The notes under the pieces are model-generated. The model worked only from the letters and a program-made list of their open reading frames with translations, had not been told where the DNA came from and did no database searches. The position numbers were made by a program, and so were the translations under genes. A stretch of 41,577 bases of DNA, from positions 1 through 41,577 of the forward strand of contig JBEKVE010000013.1 in NCBI GenBank assembly GCA_049514335.1, given 5' to 3'. This document shows, piece after piece, positions 1 through 7,814 of this stretch; the stretch's first letter is position 1, and each line of letters opens with the position of its first letter. The stretch is from JBEKVE01 sp049514335 (GTDB taxonomy: Bacteria > Actinomycetota > Acidimicrobiia > Acidimicrobiales > UBA8190).

Positions 1-915
1 CTCGGGGCAGTACATGCGGATGACGAGCCCCACGTCGTCGCGGCTGATGGGGAGGTGCTCGACCCAGTCCGCCAGCGGGCACGCCCGTATCTCCACCCCG
101 GCGTCGGTCTGCACGTGGAGCGGCCCGATGTGGTCGTCCTCCAGCCACGCCATGCCGTTTCGGCAGAACAGCTCGACGCGCCGCGTCGAGGGGCGGCTCA
201 GGATGTCGTGCCACACGCTCACGAGATCGGCGCACGCCCCCGAAGCGAACCGCATCGACACGGTGGCGAGGTCCTCGACGCCCTCGTACCCCGCCGCGTT
301 GGCCGTCCGGGCCGACACCGACACCACGTCTCCCAGGCAGTAGCGCAGGATGTCGAGATCGTGGATGGAATGCTCGATGAGGCATCCGCCACCGGCCACC
401 GAGACGTCGCTGCGCCACGTCGATCCGTACAGGCCCTGCACGGGGAAGTACTGGTCGTCGCGAAACACCGCCACCATGGGGGGACCGAGCTCGCCTGACG
501 CCACCACGTCGCGCAGGGCGCCGAACACCGGTGTGGAACGCAGCACCAGGCCAACCTGCGCCGGCACCCCGCTGCGGGCCACCGCCGCTGCCAGCGCCTC
601 GGCCCGGGCCAGGTCGGGGGCGAGCGGCTTCTCGCAGAACACCGCCACGCCCCTGGCCACCGCCTCCTCGACCACCGCAGCGTGGGCGGCCGTGGGCGTG
701 CACACCCACACGGCATCGCACCGCTCCAGCACCTCGTTCGAGCCCGCCACGGCCTCGGCTCCGGTGGCGGCGGCGAAGGCCGACGCCCGGCCGGGGTCGA
801 GGTCGTGCACCGCAACGATCTCGGCATCGACCACGCCGGCGCCGATCATGGCCTGCAGTCCGATGGCGTGCGCCCAGGCGATGACGCCCGTCCCCACGAA
901 CCCGATGCGCACCAC
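1..915 (-). CDS. Gfo/Idh/MocA family oxidoreductase, partial (C-terminus off the left edge)
   Basis: This is a probable NAD(P)-dependent sugar or cyclitol dehydrogenase of the Gfo/Idh/MocA family; the substrate cannot be read from sequence. Translation from GTG at 915 begins VVRIGFVGTGVIAWAHA, a Rossmann strand with a GxGxxxxxH dinucleotide loop. CEKPLAPDL at about residues 95-103 holds the family EKP motif, whose lysine is catalytic. GGGCLIEHSIHDLDILRY lies where the family has its GG...D.G.H.hD segment. About 305 codons are present; the family is usually 330-390, so only the end is missing. Start: GTG at 915 or 912. A TAGTTT box 6 nt before 915 fits leaderless transcription. The gene diverges from the GNAT gene with a 24-bp gap. 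A second family member lies at 25478-26494. Confidence 0.9.
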   Translation of the reverse strand, partial: MVRIGFVGTGVIAWAHAIGLQAMIGAGVVDAEIVAVHDLDPGRASAFAAATGAEAVAGSNEVLERCDAVWVCTPTAAHAAVVEEAVARGVAVFCEKPLAPDLARAEALAAAVARSGVPAQVGLVLRSTPVFGALRDVVASGELGPPMVAVFRDDQYFPVQGLYGSTWRSDVSVAGGGCLIEHSIHDLDILRYCLGDVVSVSARTANAAGYEGVEDLATVSMRFASGACADLVSVWHDILSRPSTRRVELFCRNGMAWLEDDHIGPLHVQTDAGVEIRACPLADWVEHLPISRDDVGLVIRMYCPE

Positions 916-939
916 GCCAGCAAACTACGTTGCCCGGGC
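916..939. promoter_or_regulatory. 24-bp divergent promoter with overlapping -10 boxes
   Basis: The two start codons are separated by only 24 bp. On the plus strand TACGTT (926-931) lies 8 nt before ATG 940. On the minus strand TAGTTT (922-927) lies 6 nt before GTG 915. The hexamers share the central TA at 926-927. Both distances match leaderless actinobacterial transcripts, in which the first transcribed base is the start codon. No clear -35 is visible on either side. This is inferred from spacing only. Confidence 0.5.
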
Positions 940-1830
940 ATGGGGGGCACGGCCTTGGACGACGACGAGCTCCTGGCGGCGGGCGACCGCAACCTGGCCG
1001 ACGTGCTGCGCCTGTACGGCCGGACCGCCCCCGGCGCGGTCATGGAGGATGACGGGGGACTGCTCCTGCTGTCGTCCCTTCCGTCGTGGCCGGCGCCGTA
1101 CCACAACGGGGCGTTTCGCCTCGACCGCTCGCTCCCGGCCGCCGAGGTGCTGGGCCGCGCCGCGGCATTCTTCGACGGGCGCGCCTCCGGCTACTGCGTG
1201 TGGATCGCGGCGCACGCCGACGGCGACCTCGAGGACGCCGCGCTGTCTGCCGGCTACGCCCCCATCTCCCCCGAAGGCACACCCCGCATGGCCCTGGGCC
1301 ACCCCCTGGCCCGGGCCGTGCCGCCACCCGGGGTCACCCTGGAGGAGGTCGTCGACGACGGCGGGCGGCGCGCCTATCTGGCTGTCACCGTCGAGGCCTA
1401 CGCCGAGTCGTTCCTGCCCTTCGACGCCGCCCGGACCAACCTGGCGACTCTGGCGTCGGTGTGCGCGCCCAACGTGCGCGCCGTCGTGGCACACGTAGAC
1501 GGACGCCCCGTGGCGGCGGCCATGGTCGTGGCGAGTGGGCCGGGTGCGGGCGAACCGGGTGCGGGCGGGCCGGGGTCAGGGCCGGGTACCGGCGCGGCGG
1601 GGCCCGAGCGGTGGGTGGCGAGCGTCCAGCTGGTGGGGACGGTGCCGAGCGCCCGGGGACGGGGCCTCGGGGAGCTGTGCACCCGGTGGGCGGTGGGGGC
1701 CGGGTTCGAGCTCGGGGCGACGGCGATGGTGCTCGAGGCGTCGGAGGCGGGCGACCCCCTGTACCGCCGCATGGGGTTCGCCGAGGTGTCGCGCTACCGC
1801 TGGTGCTTCGGCCCTCCACGGACTGTTTGA
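940..1830 (+). CDS. GNAT family N-acetyltransferase
   Basis: A 296-residue predicted cytoplasmic protein. The C-terminal part has the GNAT acetyl-CoA loop ARGRGLGE (R/QxxGxG/A type) after the strand VASVQLVGTVP, followed by a helix, the strand TAMVLEAS and the usual closing LYRRMGFAEVSRYR. These features make the acetyltransferase fold likely; the acceptor is unknown. The N-terminal half (residues 1-150) looks like a degenerate first GNAT domain, as in tandem GNAT proteins. A Gly/Pro/Ala insert at about residues 197-221 breaks the second domain between two strands and comes from repetitive DNA. ATG 940 was chosen because TACGTT lies 8 nt upstream and because a longer frame would run into the divergent oxidoreductase gene. 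Confidence 0.8.
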   Translation: MGGTALDDDELLAAGDRNLADVLRLYGRTAPGAVMEDDGGLLLLSSLPSWPAPYHNGAFRLDRSLPAAEVLGRAAAFFDGRASGYCVWIAAHADGDLEDAALSAGYAPISPEGTPRMALGHPLARAVPPPGVTLEEVVDDGGRRAYLAVTVEAYAESFLPFDAARTNLATLASVCAPNVRAVVAHVDGRPVAAAMVVASGPGAGEPGAGGPGSGPGTGAAGPERWVASVQLVGTVPSARGRGLGELCTRWAVGAGFELGATAMVLEASEAGDPLYRRMGFAEVSRYRWCFGPPRTV

Positions 1831-1856
1831 CCTGCTACATCGGTGGCACCACCACG

Positions 1857-1878
1857 GCCGGTGGCCATTGGCACCGGC
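1857..1878 (+). terminator. Hairpin downstream of the GNAT gene
   Basis: GCCGGTG (1857-1863) and CACCGGC (1872-1878) form a perfect 7-bp stem with an 8-nt loop, 26 nt after the GNAT stop codon. No T-run follows, as is common in GC-rich actinobacteria, so terminator function is only probable. Confidence 0.4.
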
Positions 1879-1900
1879 AGACCCCCGGCGGTGTCTGTGA

Positions 1901-1918
1901 ATCGTCAATCATGACGAT
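1901..1918. promoter_or_regulatory. Perfect 7-4-7 inverted repeat upstream of the Cys-repeat protein gene
   Basis: ATCGTCA (1901-1907), spacer ATCA, TGACGAT (1912-1918). The AT content and full symmetry stand out in this GC-rich background and suggest an operator. It lies 111 bp before ATG 2030. The binding protein is unknown. Confidence 0.35.
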
Positions 1919-2029
1919 GCGCCGGGCCCGGCCGCCCGATCAAGGTGCTGACGACGACTAGAGCCGAGGCAGGGCGGCCCATCGATCGTCGGGTGGCAGC
2001 CAGCGAAGGCTCAGGGGCTTGGGGGATCC

Positions 2030-4027
2030 ATGAGCAACGCTTTGACGCGCCGACCCACGATGCTGGCCGCGGCCGCCGTGCTGCTGGCCATGAGCGCCGT
2101 GGTGATGGTGACAGGCACGCACGCCGCCGGAGCGGCCATCTCCTGGAGCGCGGCCAACCCGCCGCTGCCCGCCGACGCCGTGCCGGGCCAGGGCGTCACC
2201 CTCCTGGCCTCGTCGTGCCCGGCCGACGGCTGGTGCGTGGCGGTGGGCGACTACCTGGCCCAGACCCCGACCACCACCTACGAGGCGGGTCTCATCGAGT
2301 CGGAGTCCGGTGGCACGTGGACCGCCACCGAGTCCCCGCTGCCGACGAGTGCCGGGGCCGACCCGCAGGCGCTGCTCGAGGCGGTGTCGTGCCCAAGTGT
2401 CGGATCGTGCGTCGCCACCGGCCGCTACGTCGACGCCTCGGGCGCCACGCAGGGGCTCGTGGAGCAGCTGTCGAACAGCGCCTGGAGCGCCACGACCGCT
2501 GTCCTGCCCCCGGGTGCGGTCACCGCCGGGACCGGCGAGTACACCGAGCTCACCCAGGCGGCGTGCACCAGCGTGGGCTCGTGCACGGCGCTCGGCGTCT
2601 ACACGCCGAGCGGGGGACCCGAGCAGGGCCTGATCGAGAGCCAGAGCGGGGGCGGGGGCTGGAGCGCCATCGCCGCCCCGCTCCCGACGCTCGCCTCCGG
2701 CTCGCAGTTCTTCGGCCTTTCGTGCCCGGCGGCGGGTGCGTGCGTGGCCACCGGCATGTACGAGGTGGCGGGCATCGACTCGGGACTGGTCGAGACGCAG
2801 TCGGGCACGGCGTGGAGCGCCTCGACGCTCCCGCTCCCCGCCGGCGCCTCCCCCGAGGCGACCATCGCCAACGACGACCTGGCCGTGTCGTGCTCGTCGC
2901 CCGGGACGTGCACGGTGGCGGGCACCACCTTCGACGGCAACTACGAGGGCGTGCTCGACACGCTGTCGGGCGGCACGTGGAAGGCGCTGAGCGCGCCCGT
3001 CCCCGGCGGGCAGAGCTCCCCCGACGTGCAGCTCAGCTCGGTGAGCTGTGGTCCGCTCGGAACCTGTGAGGCCGTCGGGCTGGCCACGGTGAACGGCGCC
3101 TCTGAGGGCCTTGTCGAGTCCCTGTCGGGCGGGACGTGGAACGCCACGCAGGCGCCCGTGCCGGCGGGGTACGACCCGAACGCAGGGATCGCCGTGCTGA
3201 ACGTGGCCTGCCCGACCGACGGCAACTGCGCGGCGGTGGGGCAGTCTGACGACAACGGGGTCGTGAACGGCCTCATCTGGAACCTGTCCTCGGGCACGTG
3301 GACCGCCACCGCCACGCCCCTCCCGGGGGATGCCGTGCCCGGCGCCGATCCCCTCTTCGCCCCGGTGACGTGTCCCGCCGTGGGTGCGTGCATCGCCGTG
3401 GGGACGTACTTCGGTGCCAACGGGCGCGAGGGCGTGGTCGAGACCGACCCCTCCCTGGCCGCCACGACGACGAAGGTGAGCATGCAGCCGGTCGCCGGCG
3501 GTGACCTCTACTCGGCGACGGTGTCGGGATCGACACCACCCACCGGGTCCGTGGTGTTCTTCGACGGCCTGGGGCTGCTGTGCAGCGCCACGGTCTCCAA
3601 CGGATCGGCGTCGTGCAGCGGTCCTGCGCCCGTCGACGCCACCGTGGTCGGCTCGTACTCGGGCAACGCCGTGTCGGCGCCGTCGTGGGGATCGGCGGTC
3701 AACGCCGGTGTCCCCGCCGCCATCTACGCCACCGGGTACGGCTGGATGCAGTCCACGATCATGTGCATGCTCTTCCCCTTCACCCTGCAGGCACGTGTCG
3801 TCAACGCCGCCGGCGGAGGGATCCCCGGGGTCGAGGTGACCTTCACGGTGCCGGCGACAGCCGATACGGCGGTCGTGTGGGGTGGCAACACGGCGGTCTC
3901 CAACAGCGCCGGTGTCGCCACCTCCAACATCGTCTGGGCCAGCTGCAAGAAGGGCTCCTACACGGTGTCGGCCACAGCGCCGGCCGTGCCCGGGTCGGCC
4001 ACCTTCTTCCTGACGAACGCCAAGTAG
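2030..4027 (+). CDS. Secreted protein with eight Cys-pair repeats and C-terminal Ig-like domains
   Basis: A 665-residue exported protein. The N-terminus has a signal peptide: short basic n-region, hydrophobic stretch MLAAAAVLLAMSAVVMV, and a probable cleavage site near residue 33-35. Eight repeats of roughly 50-60 residues follow, each centred on a C-x(5)-C element, for example SCPSVGSCVATGRY and TCPAVGACIAVGTY, then a QGLVE-like strand and a W-containing turn ending in LP. Regular repeats with paired cysteines suggest a disulfide-stapled beta-propeller or solenoid. After about residue 480 come an Ig-like segment (PTGSVVFFDG) and a bacterial Ig-like segment with GVEVTFTVPA and SNSAGVATSN. No sorting motif or C-terminal membrane anchor is present, so release or non-covalent wall attachment is likely. 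GGGGGA 4 nt before ATG 2030 can serve as ribosome-binding site. Function unknown; adhesion or cell-surface binding is an inference. Confidence 0.85.
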   Translation: MSNALTRRPTMLAAAAVLLAMSAVVMVTGTHAAGAAISWSAANPPLPADAVPGQGVTLLASSCPADGWCVAVGDYLAQTPTTTYEAGLIESESGGTWTATESPLPTSAGADPQALLEAVSCPSVGSCVATGRYVDASGATQGLVEQLSNSAWSATTAVLPPGAVTAGTGEYTELTQAACTSVGSCTALGVYTPSGGPEQGLIESQSGGGGWSAIAAPLPTLASGSQFFGLSCPAAGACVATGMYEVAGIDSGLVETQSGTAWSASTLPLPAGASPEATIANDDLAVSCSSPGTCTVAGTTFDGNYEGVLDTLSGGTWKALSAPVPGGQSSPDVQLSSVSCGPLGTCEAVGLATVNGASEGLVESLSGGTWNATQAPVPAGYDPNAGIAVLNVACPTDGNCAAVGQSDDNGVVNGLIWNLSSGTWTATATPLPGDAVPGADPLFAPVTCPAVGACIAVGTYFGANGREGVVETDPSLAATTTKVSMQPVAGGDLYSATVSGSTPPTGSVVFFDGLGLLCSATVSNGSASCSGPAPVDATVVGSYSGNAVSAPSWGSAVNAGVPAAIYATGYGWMQSTIMCMLFPFTLQARVVNAAGGGIPGVEVTFTVPATADTAVVWGGNTAVSNSAGVATSNIVWASCKKGSYTVSATAPAVPGSATFFLTNAK

Positions 4028-4056
4028 CGGGGCACCAACACACCGGCGCCGCCCGC

Positions 4057-4075
4057 GACGGGACCTGGGCCCGTC
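4057..4075. terminator. Hairpin between convergent genes
   Basis: GACGGG (4057-4062) and CCCGTC (4070-4075) make a perfect 6-bp stem with a 7-nt loop between the convergent Cys-repeat protein and permease genes. It overlaps the permease stop codon and could terminate both transcripts. No T-run. Confidence 0.4.
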
Positions 4076-4835
4076 AGGACACGGCGCGCCGGAAGACCCG
4101 CGTGGCCCAGGCGAGCACCAGCGCGCACAGCGGCACGATGACGGCGAAGGCCTGCCACACCGCGGCGCGCGCCAGCGTCCCCGCCGCCAGCACGCGAGCC
4201 GCCTCGACCAGGTAGTAGAGCGGGTTCAGGTGGGCGAGCACCCGCATCCACAGCGGCCCCACGGAGATGGGCAGCAGGACGCCCGCCAACAGCAGCACCG
4301 GCAGGTTCATGCCGTTGATGATGGCGGCGAAGCCGCTGATCTCCTTGGTGACGAGCGCCGTGGCCACCGAGAAGGCCGACACGGTGATCATGAGCAACGC
4401 CAGCAGGACCGCCAGCACGGCCAACCCGAGCGGGTGGAGGGCGAAGCCGAACCCCACCGCCACGGCCACCACCACGGCGTTGAACACGAACATCATCACC
4501 ATCCCCGACAGGATGGGCCCCATGAGGATCGCCAGGCGGCTGGCCGGGGTGACGCGGAACCGCTCGATGACACCCGACTGGAGCTCGAAGATGGTGTTGA
4601 ACCCCGGGCCCATCCCGCTGGCGAATGCGAGCAGCGCCAGGATCCCCGGCAGGAACAGGTCGAGCACGCTGGCGTTGGTGGCGTGTGCCCCACCGATGAA
4701 GTGCTTCAGCAGCGGGGTGAACAGCACGAGGTAGAGGATGGGCGTGGAGAACCCCACCACCACCCACACCGGATTGCGCAGCAGCTGCACGGTCGATCGG
4801 TGGAACAGCAAGGTGGCGTCACGCACGGTCTTCAT
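4074..4835 (-). CDS. ABC-2 type (DrrB-like) transporter permease
   Basis: A 253-residue integral membrane subunit of an ABC exporter. Six hydrophobic segments are visible: about residues 20-45, 60-85, 105-135, 140-165, 170-190 and 220-245. The ABC-2 signature region between the second and third contains GMGPGFNTIFELQSGVIERFRVTP, close to the DrrB motif in which the FE...GxxERFR loop precedes the third membrane span. Length is normal for DrrB/NodJ-type permeases. The start ATG overlaps the stop of the ATPase gene by four bases (ATGA at 4832-4835), so the subunits are probably translationally coupled. Likely role: efflux of a lipophilic compound or lipid export with the ATPase at 4832-5866; the substrate is unknown. 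Confidence 0.92.
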   Translation of the reverse strand: MKTVRDATLLFHRSTVQLLRNPVWVVVGFSTPILYLVLFTPLLKHFIGGAHATNASVLDLFLPGILALLAFASGMGPGFNTIFELQSGVIERFRVTPASRLAILMGPILSGMVMMFVFNAVVVAVAVGFGFALHPLGLAVLAVLLALLMITVSAFSVATALVTKEISGFAAIINGMNLPVLLLAGVLLPISVGPLWMRVLAHLNPLYYLVEAARVLAAGTLARAAVWQAFAVIVPLCALVLAWATRVFRRAVS

Positions 4836-5866
4836 GCCGCCACCTCCGGCCCCGACCCGGCCGTGTCGCGGAGCGAGCGCCCCGTCTGCCGCAGGAAGAC
4901 GTCGTCGAGGGTGGGTTCGGACACGCTCATGGAGCGGATGCCGATGCCGGCGTGGTCGAGGAGCCGGAGTAGCTCGGGCAGGGCCGCGCCGCCGTCGTCG
5001 ACGTAGAGGCGCAGGTGCTCCCCTTCGGCGGTGATCTCCCGCACGAAGGGCTGGGAGCCGAGCAGCGCCGAGACGTGTCCGCCGGCCGTACCGGGATCCT
5101 TGATGCTGATCACCACGGCGTCACCGGCCACCTCGCGCTTCAGATGGCGCGGTGTCCCTTCTGCCACCACCACGCCGTGGTCCATGATGACCAGCCGGTC
5201 GCACAGCACGTCCGCCTCCTCGAGGTAGTGGGTGGTGAGCACGATGGTCGTCCCCACGTCGCGCAGTGACCGGAGGTGCTCCCACAGGTTCACCCTGTTC
5301 TGAGGGTCGAGGCCGGTGGTGGGCTCGTCGAGGAAGAGGACCTCGGGCCGGTGCACGATGCCGAGCGCCACATCGAGACGTCGGCGCTGGCCGCCGGAGT
5401 GGGTCTTGACGCGCCGATGGGCGAACTCGGCCAGGTCGAGGACACGCACCAGCTCCGCCACCCGGGTCTCCACCTGGTGGAGCGGTGACCCGTACAGGCG
5501 GCCCTGCAGCACGAGGTTCTCGTGACCGGTGGCGAGCTCGTCGGCGCCGCCCACCTGGCTGACGTAGCCGATCCGCTGGCGCACCTTGCGGGGGTGGCGG
5601 GAAACGTCGAAACCGGCCACCGTGGCCGAGCCGGCCTCGACGGGCAGCAGCGTGGTGAGCATGCGCAGGGTGGTCGTCTTCCCGGCCCCGTTGGGCCCGA
5701 GCAGGCCGAAGATCTCCCCCCGCGACACCGCGATGCTCACCCCTCGCACCGCCTCGACCGTGCCGTGGCGGCCGGGAAAGGACTTGGCCAGCTCGGAGGT
5801 GACGATGGCGGGCGGGTGGCCGGGCACGGCACCGTGCGCATCGTCGGTGGCGTAAGCGGCGCTCAT
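4832..5866 (-). CDS. ABC transporter ATP-binding protein, DrrA-like
   Basis: A 344-residue ATPase subunit. The Walker A GPNGAGKTT lies at about residues 56-64, the signature HSGGQRRRLDVALG near 155, the Walker B VLFLDEPTTGLD near 177 and the switch histidine in TTHYLEEAD near 210. A C-terminal extension of about 90 residues (GDAVVISIKDPG to EPTLDDVFLRQTG) matches the DrrA-type domain, including the closing TLDDVFL motif. ATG 5866 is chosen because it overlaps the padR stop (ATGA at 5863-5866) and precedes MSAAYATDD; upstream codons belong to padR in another frame. It energises the permease at 4074-4835. Confidence 0.94.
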   Translation of the reverse strand: MSAAYATDDAHGAVPGHPPAIVTSELAKSFPGRHGTVEAVRGVSIAVSRGEIFGLLGPNGAGKTTTLRMLTTLLPVEAGSATVAGFDVSRHPRKVRQRIGYVSQVGGADELATGHENLVLQGRLYGSPLHQVETRVAELVRVLDLAEFAHRRVKTHSGGQRRRLDVALGIVHRPEVLFLDEPTTGLDPQNRVNLWEHLRSLRDVGTTIVLTTHYLEEADVLCDRLVIMDHGVVVAEGTPRHLKREVAGDAVVISIKDPGTAGGHVSALLGSQPFVREITAEGEHLRLYVDDGGAALPELLRLLDHAGIGIRSMSVSEPTLDDVFLRQTGRSLRDTAGSGPEVAA

Positions 5867-6510
5867 GGCTGCACCTCGCGCCCGTGGCCGAAGGGCAGGT
5901 GCACGGGATGCTCCGCCCCGGCATCGTGCACGCTCGTCCACCACTCGATGCCGTCGAGCGAACCCGACTCGATGTCGGCCGCCAGCTGGCGCACATAGGC
6001 GAGCTCGGCCTCGCGCAGCCGGATCCGGAACTCGTCCTCGACCCAGAACAACCGGGGGAGCTGCTGCTTCTCCACCAGCTCCCGGGTGGCATGGGCCTGC
6101 GCCAGCTCCTCCTCCAGGCGCTGGGCCCGCTCGAGCAGGAGACCCACCACGTCGCCGGGCGGCAGGGCGGGGAGAAAGGACAGCGCCGCCTCGAACGAGG
6201 GGTAGTCCTTGACCGGGGTGGCGATGAGATCGGTCAGCCAGTCGTGCATCTCGATCCGGCCGGCGTCGGTCAGCTCGTACACCGTCCGCTCAGGAAGCCG
6301 CCCGGCACGGGCCGTCTCCCTGGGGGAGATGAGGCCCCGCCGCTCGAGGGACTCCACCACGGCGTACAGGGAGCCGTAATTGAGGCGGACGCTCTCGTGC
6401 TTGTTCCGCTGGCGCAGGGTCGTCGCCACCTCGTAGGGGTGCATGGGTCGCTCGTAGAGGCTGATGAGCACGGCCAGGGCGAGCGGGTTGGACCGGTTCC
6501 GTGGGGCCAC
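5863..6510 (-). CDS. PadR family transcriptional regulator
   Basis: A 215-residue regulator. The N-terminal winged helix (residues 1-85) contains LALAVLISLYERPMHPYEVATTLR and the PadR hallmark LNYGSLYAVVESLERRGLI, followed by the wing RTVYELTDAGR. Residues 100-185 form the helical dimerisation domain, with a long coiled stretch LLLERAQRLEEELAQAHATRELVEKQ. The start is GTG 6510 because AGGAGG lies 8 nt upstream; a longer frame would read through the promoter. padR is first in a three-gene operon with the DrrAB-like exporter, the usual arrangement in which PadR represses an efflux pump until a ligand binds. An inverted repeat over its own -10 box supports autoregulation. The terminal wGHGREVQP tail is not needed for the fold. 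Confidence 0.92.
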   Translation of the reverse strand: MAPRNRSNPLALAVLISLYERPMHPYEVATTLRQRNKHESVRLNYGSLYAVVESLERRGLISPRETARAGRLPERTVYELTDAGRIEMHDWLTDLIATPVKDYPSFEAALSFLPALPPGDVVGLLLERAQRLEEELAQAHATRELVEKQQLPRLFWVEDEFRIRLREAELAYVRQLAADIESGSLDGIEWWTSVHDAGAEHPVHLPFGHGREVQP

Positions 6511-6531
6511 TGGTCCCTCCTCCTGATTGGG

Positions 6532-6570
6532 TACTCTGTTTAGAGTAATCCTGAATGAGTATTCTGGCAA
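6532..6570 (-). promoter_or_regulatory. padR promoter with an inverted-repeat operator over the -10 box
   Basis: Read on the minus strand: -35 TTGCCA (6565-6570), a 17-bp spacer, then -10 TACTCT (6542-6547). The -10 is one arm of the perfect inverted repeat TACTCT-N4-AGAGTA (6532-6547). A further half-site GAGTA lies at 6557-6561 on the plus strand and overlaps TATTCT (6560-6565), a possible plus-strand -10 for the YbjQ operon. A PadR dimer bound here would block padR transcription and might also affect the divergent operon. The layout is seen directly; binding is inferred. Confidence 0.6.
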
Positions 6571-6615
6571 GGTCCACCCGCAGGAGACGCGGAGTCGCCC
6601 TGTGGGAGCATGCAC

Positions 6616-7023
6616 GTGATGGCGCCGGGCACCGACGAGGCGTTCGACTTCGACATGGCGGCAGCCATGCTGCAGGCCAACGCCACGGACGTCCCGATGA
6701 TGCTGCGCCTGCTCGTCAAGCAGCTGGCCGAGGTCATGGGCAAGCGGCTCACGTTCGAGCGGGCGGGCGGGCGCCTGCACCGCTCCGAGGAAATCAAGTG
6801 CGTCGAGCTCACCATGGGCGACGACGTGCTGCGCGCCGATGTCGACGGCCCCTCGGTGCGCTGCACCGTCAGCCACAGCTCGGGTGGCATCAAGATCAGG
6901 AGCGAACAGGTGTCCATGGACGTGTGGCTGAATCGCCTCCTGCGCGGGCTGCAGGCCGAGGCGCAGCACAGCGAGAGCGCTCGCCTGGCGCTGCAGAACA
7001 TCGTGATCGGAGGACAATCGTGA
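6616..7023 (+). CDS. Small conserved-looking protein of unknown function, first gene of the YbjQ operon
   Basis: A protein of about 135 residues that I do not recognise. It has no signal peptide or membrane segment. Residues 10-40 predict as amphipathic helix (MAAAMLQANATDVPMMLRLL, VKQLAEVMG). Residues 45-100 look like alternating strands (LTFERAGGRLH, CVELTMGDDVLRADV, VRCTVSHSSGGI), and residues 100-130 like a final helix. Start choice: GGGAG at 6604-6608 is 7 nt before GTG 6616, while ATG 6610 is too close to it and ATG 6619 is also possible. The stop TGA overlaps the GTG of the next gene, and the GGAGG for that gene lies inside this one, so the two are translationally coupled. It probably works with the three YbjQ-like proteins, perhaps as an assembly partner or regulator. 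Confidence 0.75.
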   Translation: MMAPGTDEAFDFDMAAAMLQANATDVPMMLRLLVKQLAEVMGKRLTFERAGGRLHRSEEIKCVELTMGDDVLRADVDGPSVRCTVSHSSGGIKIRSEQVSMDVWLNRLLRGLQAEAQHSESARLALQNIVIGGQS

Positions 7024-7814
7024 GCCAGCCGGACGATCTACCCAAGGATGCCGAACGCCGCCTCGAGCAGCTCGAGCACGGGCTGTTCACCTCCGATCTG
7101 TCGGTGAACGAGTTCCTGCTCGTGAAGGAGGTGGGGTTCCACCCACTCGGCTTCGTGATGGGGTCGTCGATCTACCACACCGGCATCCAGATGCGGAAGT
7201 GGGGCCAGAGCCAGGAGCTGACCAAGCTCACCGAGGCCATGTACAACGCCCGGGAGCTGGCCATGACGCGCATGGAGGAGGAGGCCGACGAGTTGGGGGC
7301 CGACGGCGTGGTGGGCGTGCGCCTGGACGTCAACTACTACGAATGGGGCAGTGACGCGGCGGAGTTCATCGCCATGGGGACCGCCGTCAAGGCCGAGGAC
7401 GGCACCTCGTACCGCAACAAGCTGGGCAAGCCCTTCACCTCGGACCTGTCGGGGCAGGACTTCTGGACCCTCATGCAGACCGGGCACGTGCCGCGTGGCC
7501 TCGTCATGGGGACCTGCGTGTACCACATCGCCCACCGGGGAATCGGCCAGGCGCTCGGATCGGCGGGGCAGAACGTCGAGCTCCCCAACTTCACCCAGGC
7601 GCTCTACGAGGCTCGCGAGCTGGCCATGACCCGCATGCAGGACGAGGCCAACGAGCTCGACGCCACCGGGATCGTCGGCGTGCGCCTGGAGGAGAAGTCG
7701 CACCAGTGGGGCTCGCACACCATCGAGTTCCTCTCCCTCGGAACGGCGGTGGCGAAGGTGAGCGACGACGTGACGCTCCCCCGTCCCACCACCATCATCT
7801 CGCTCGACAACTGA
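7020..7814 (+). CDS. Tandem YbjQ-like (DUF74) domain protein 1
   Basis: A 264-residue cytoplasmic protein made of two similar halves, roughly residues 20-125 and 135-250. Each half has a leading element (FTSDLSVNEFLLVKEVG, then GFVMGSSIYH in the first), a helix like TEAMYNARELAMTRMEEEAD, a glycine strand GADGVVGVRLD and a closing strand EFIAMGTAVK. This helix-strand pattern is that of YbjQ/DUF74 proteins, known from structures as ring-forming oligomers and labelled putative heavy-metal binding without firm biochemistry. Two domains per chain would change the ring stoichiometry. The start is GTG 7020 with GGAGG at 7009-7013. It overlaps its neighbours on both sides (GTGA upstream, TGATG downstream). 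Confidence 0.85.
   Translation: MSQPDDLPKDAERRLEQLEHGLFTSDLSVNEFLLVKEVGFHPLGFVMGSSIYHTGIQMRKWGQSQELTKLTEAMYNARELAMTRMEEEADELGADGVVGVRLDVNYYEWGSDAAEFIAMGTAVKAEDGTSYRNKLGKPFTSDLSGQDFWTLMQTGHVPRGLVMGTCVYHIAHRGIGQALGSAGQNVELPNFTQALYEARELAMTRMQDEANELDATGIVGVRLEEKSHQWGSHTIEFLSLGTAVAKVSDDVTLPRPTTIISLDN

Noticed and set aside
350..1498. Plus-strand open frame across the oxidoreductase/GNAT junction
   Set aside because: It is Arg/Pro/Thr-rich and out of frame with the GNAT motifs; the Gfo/Idh/MocA frame on the opposite strand is convincing.
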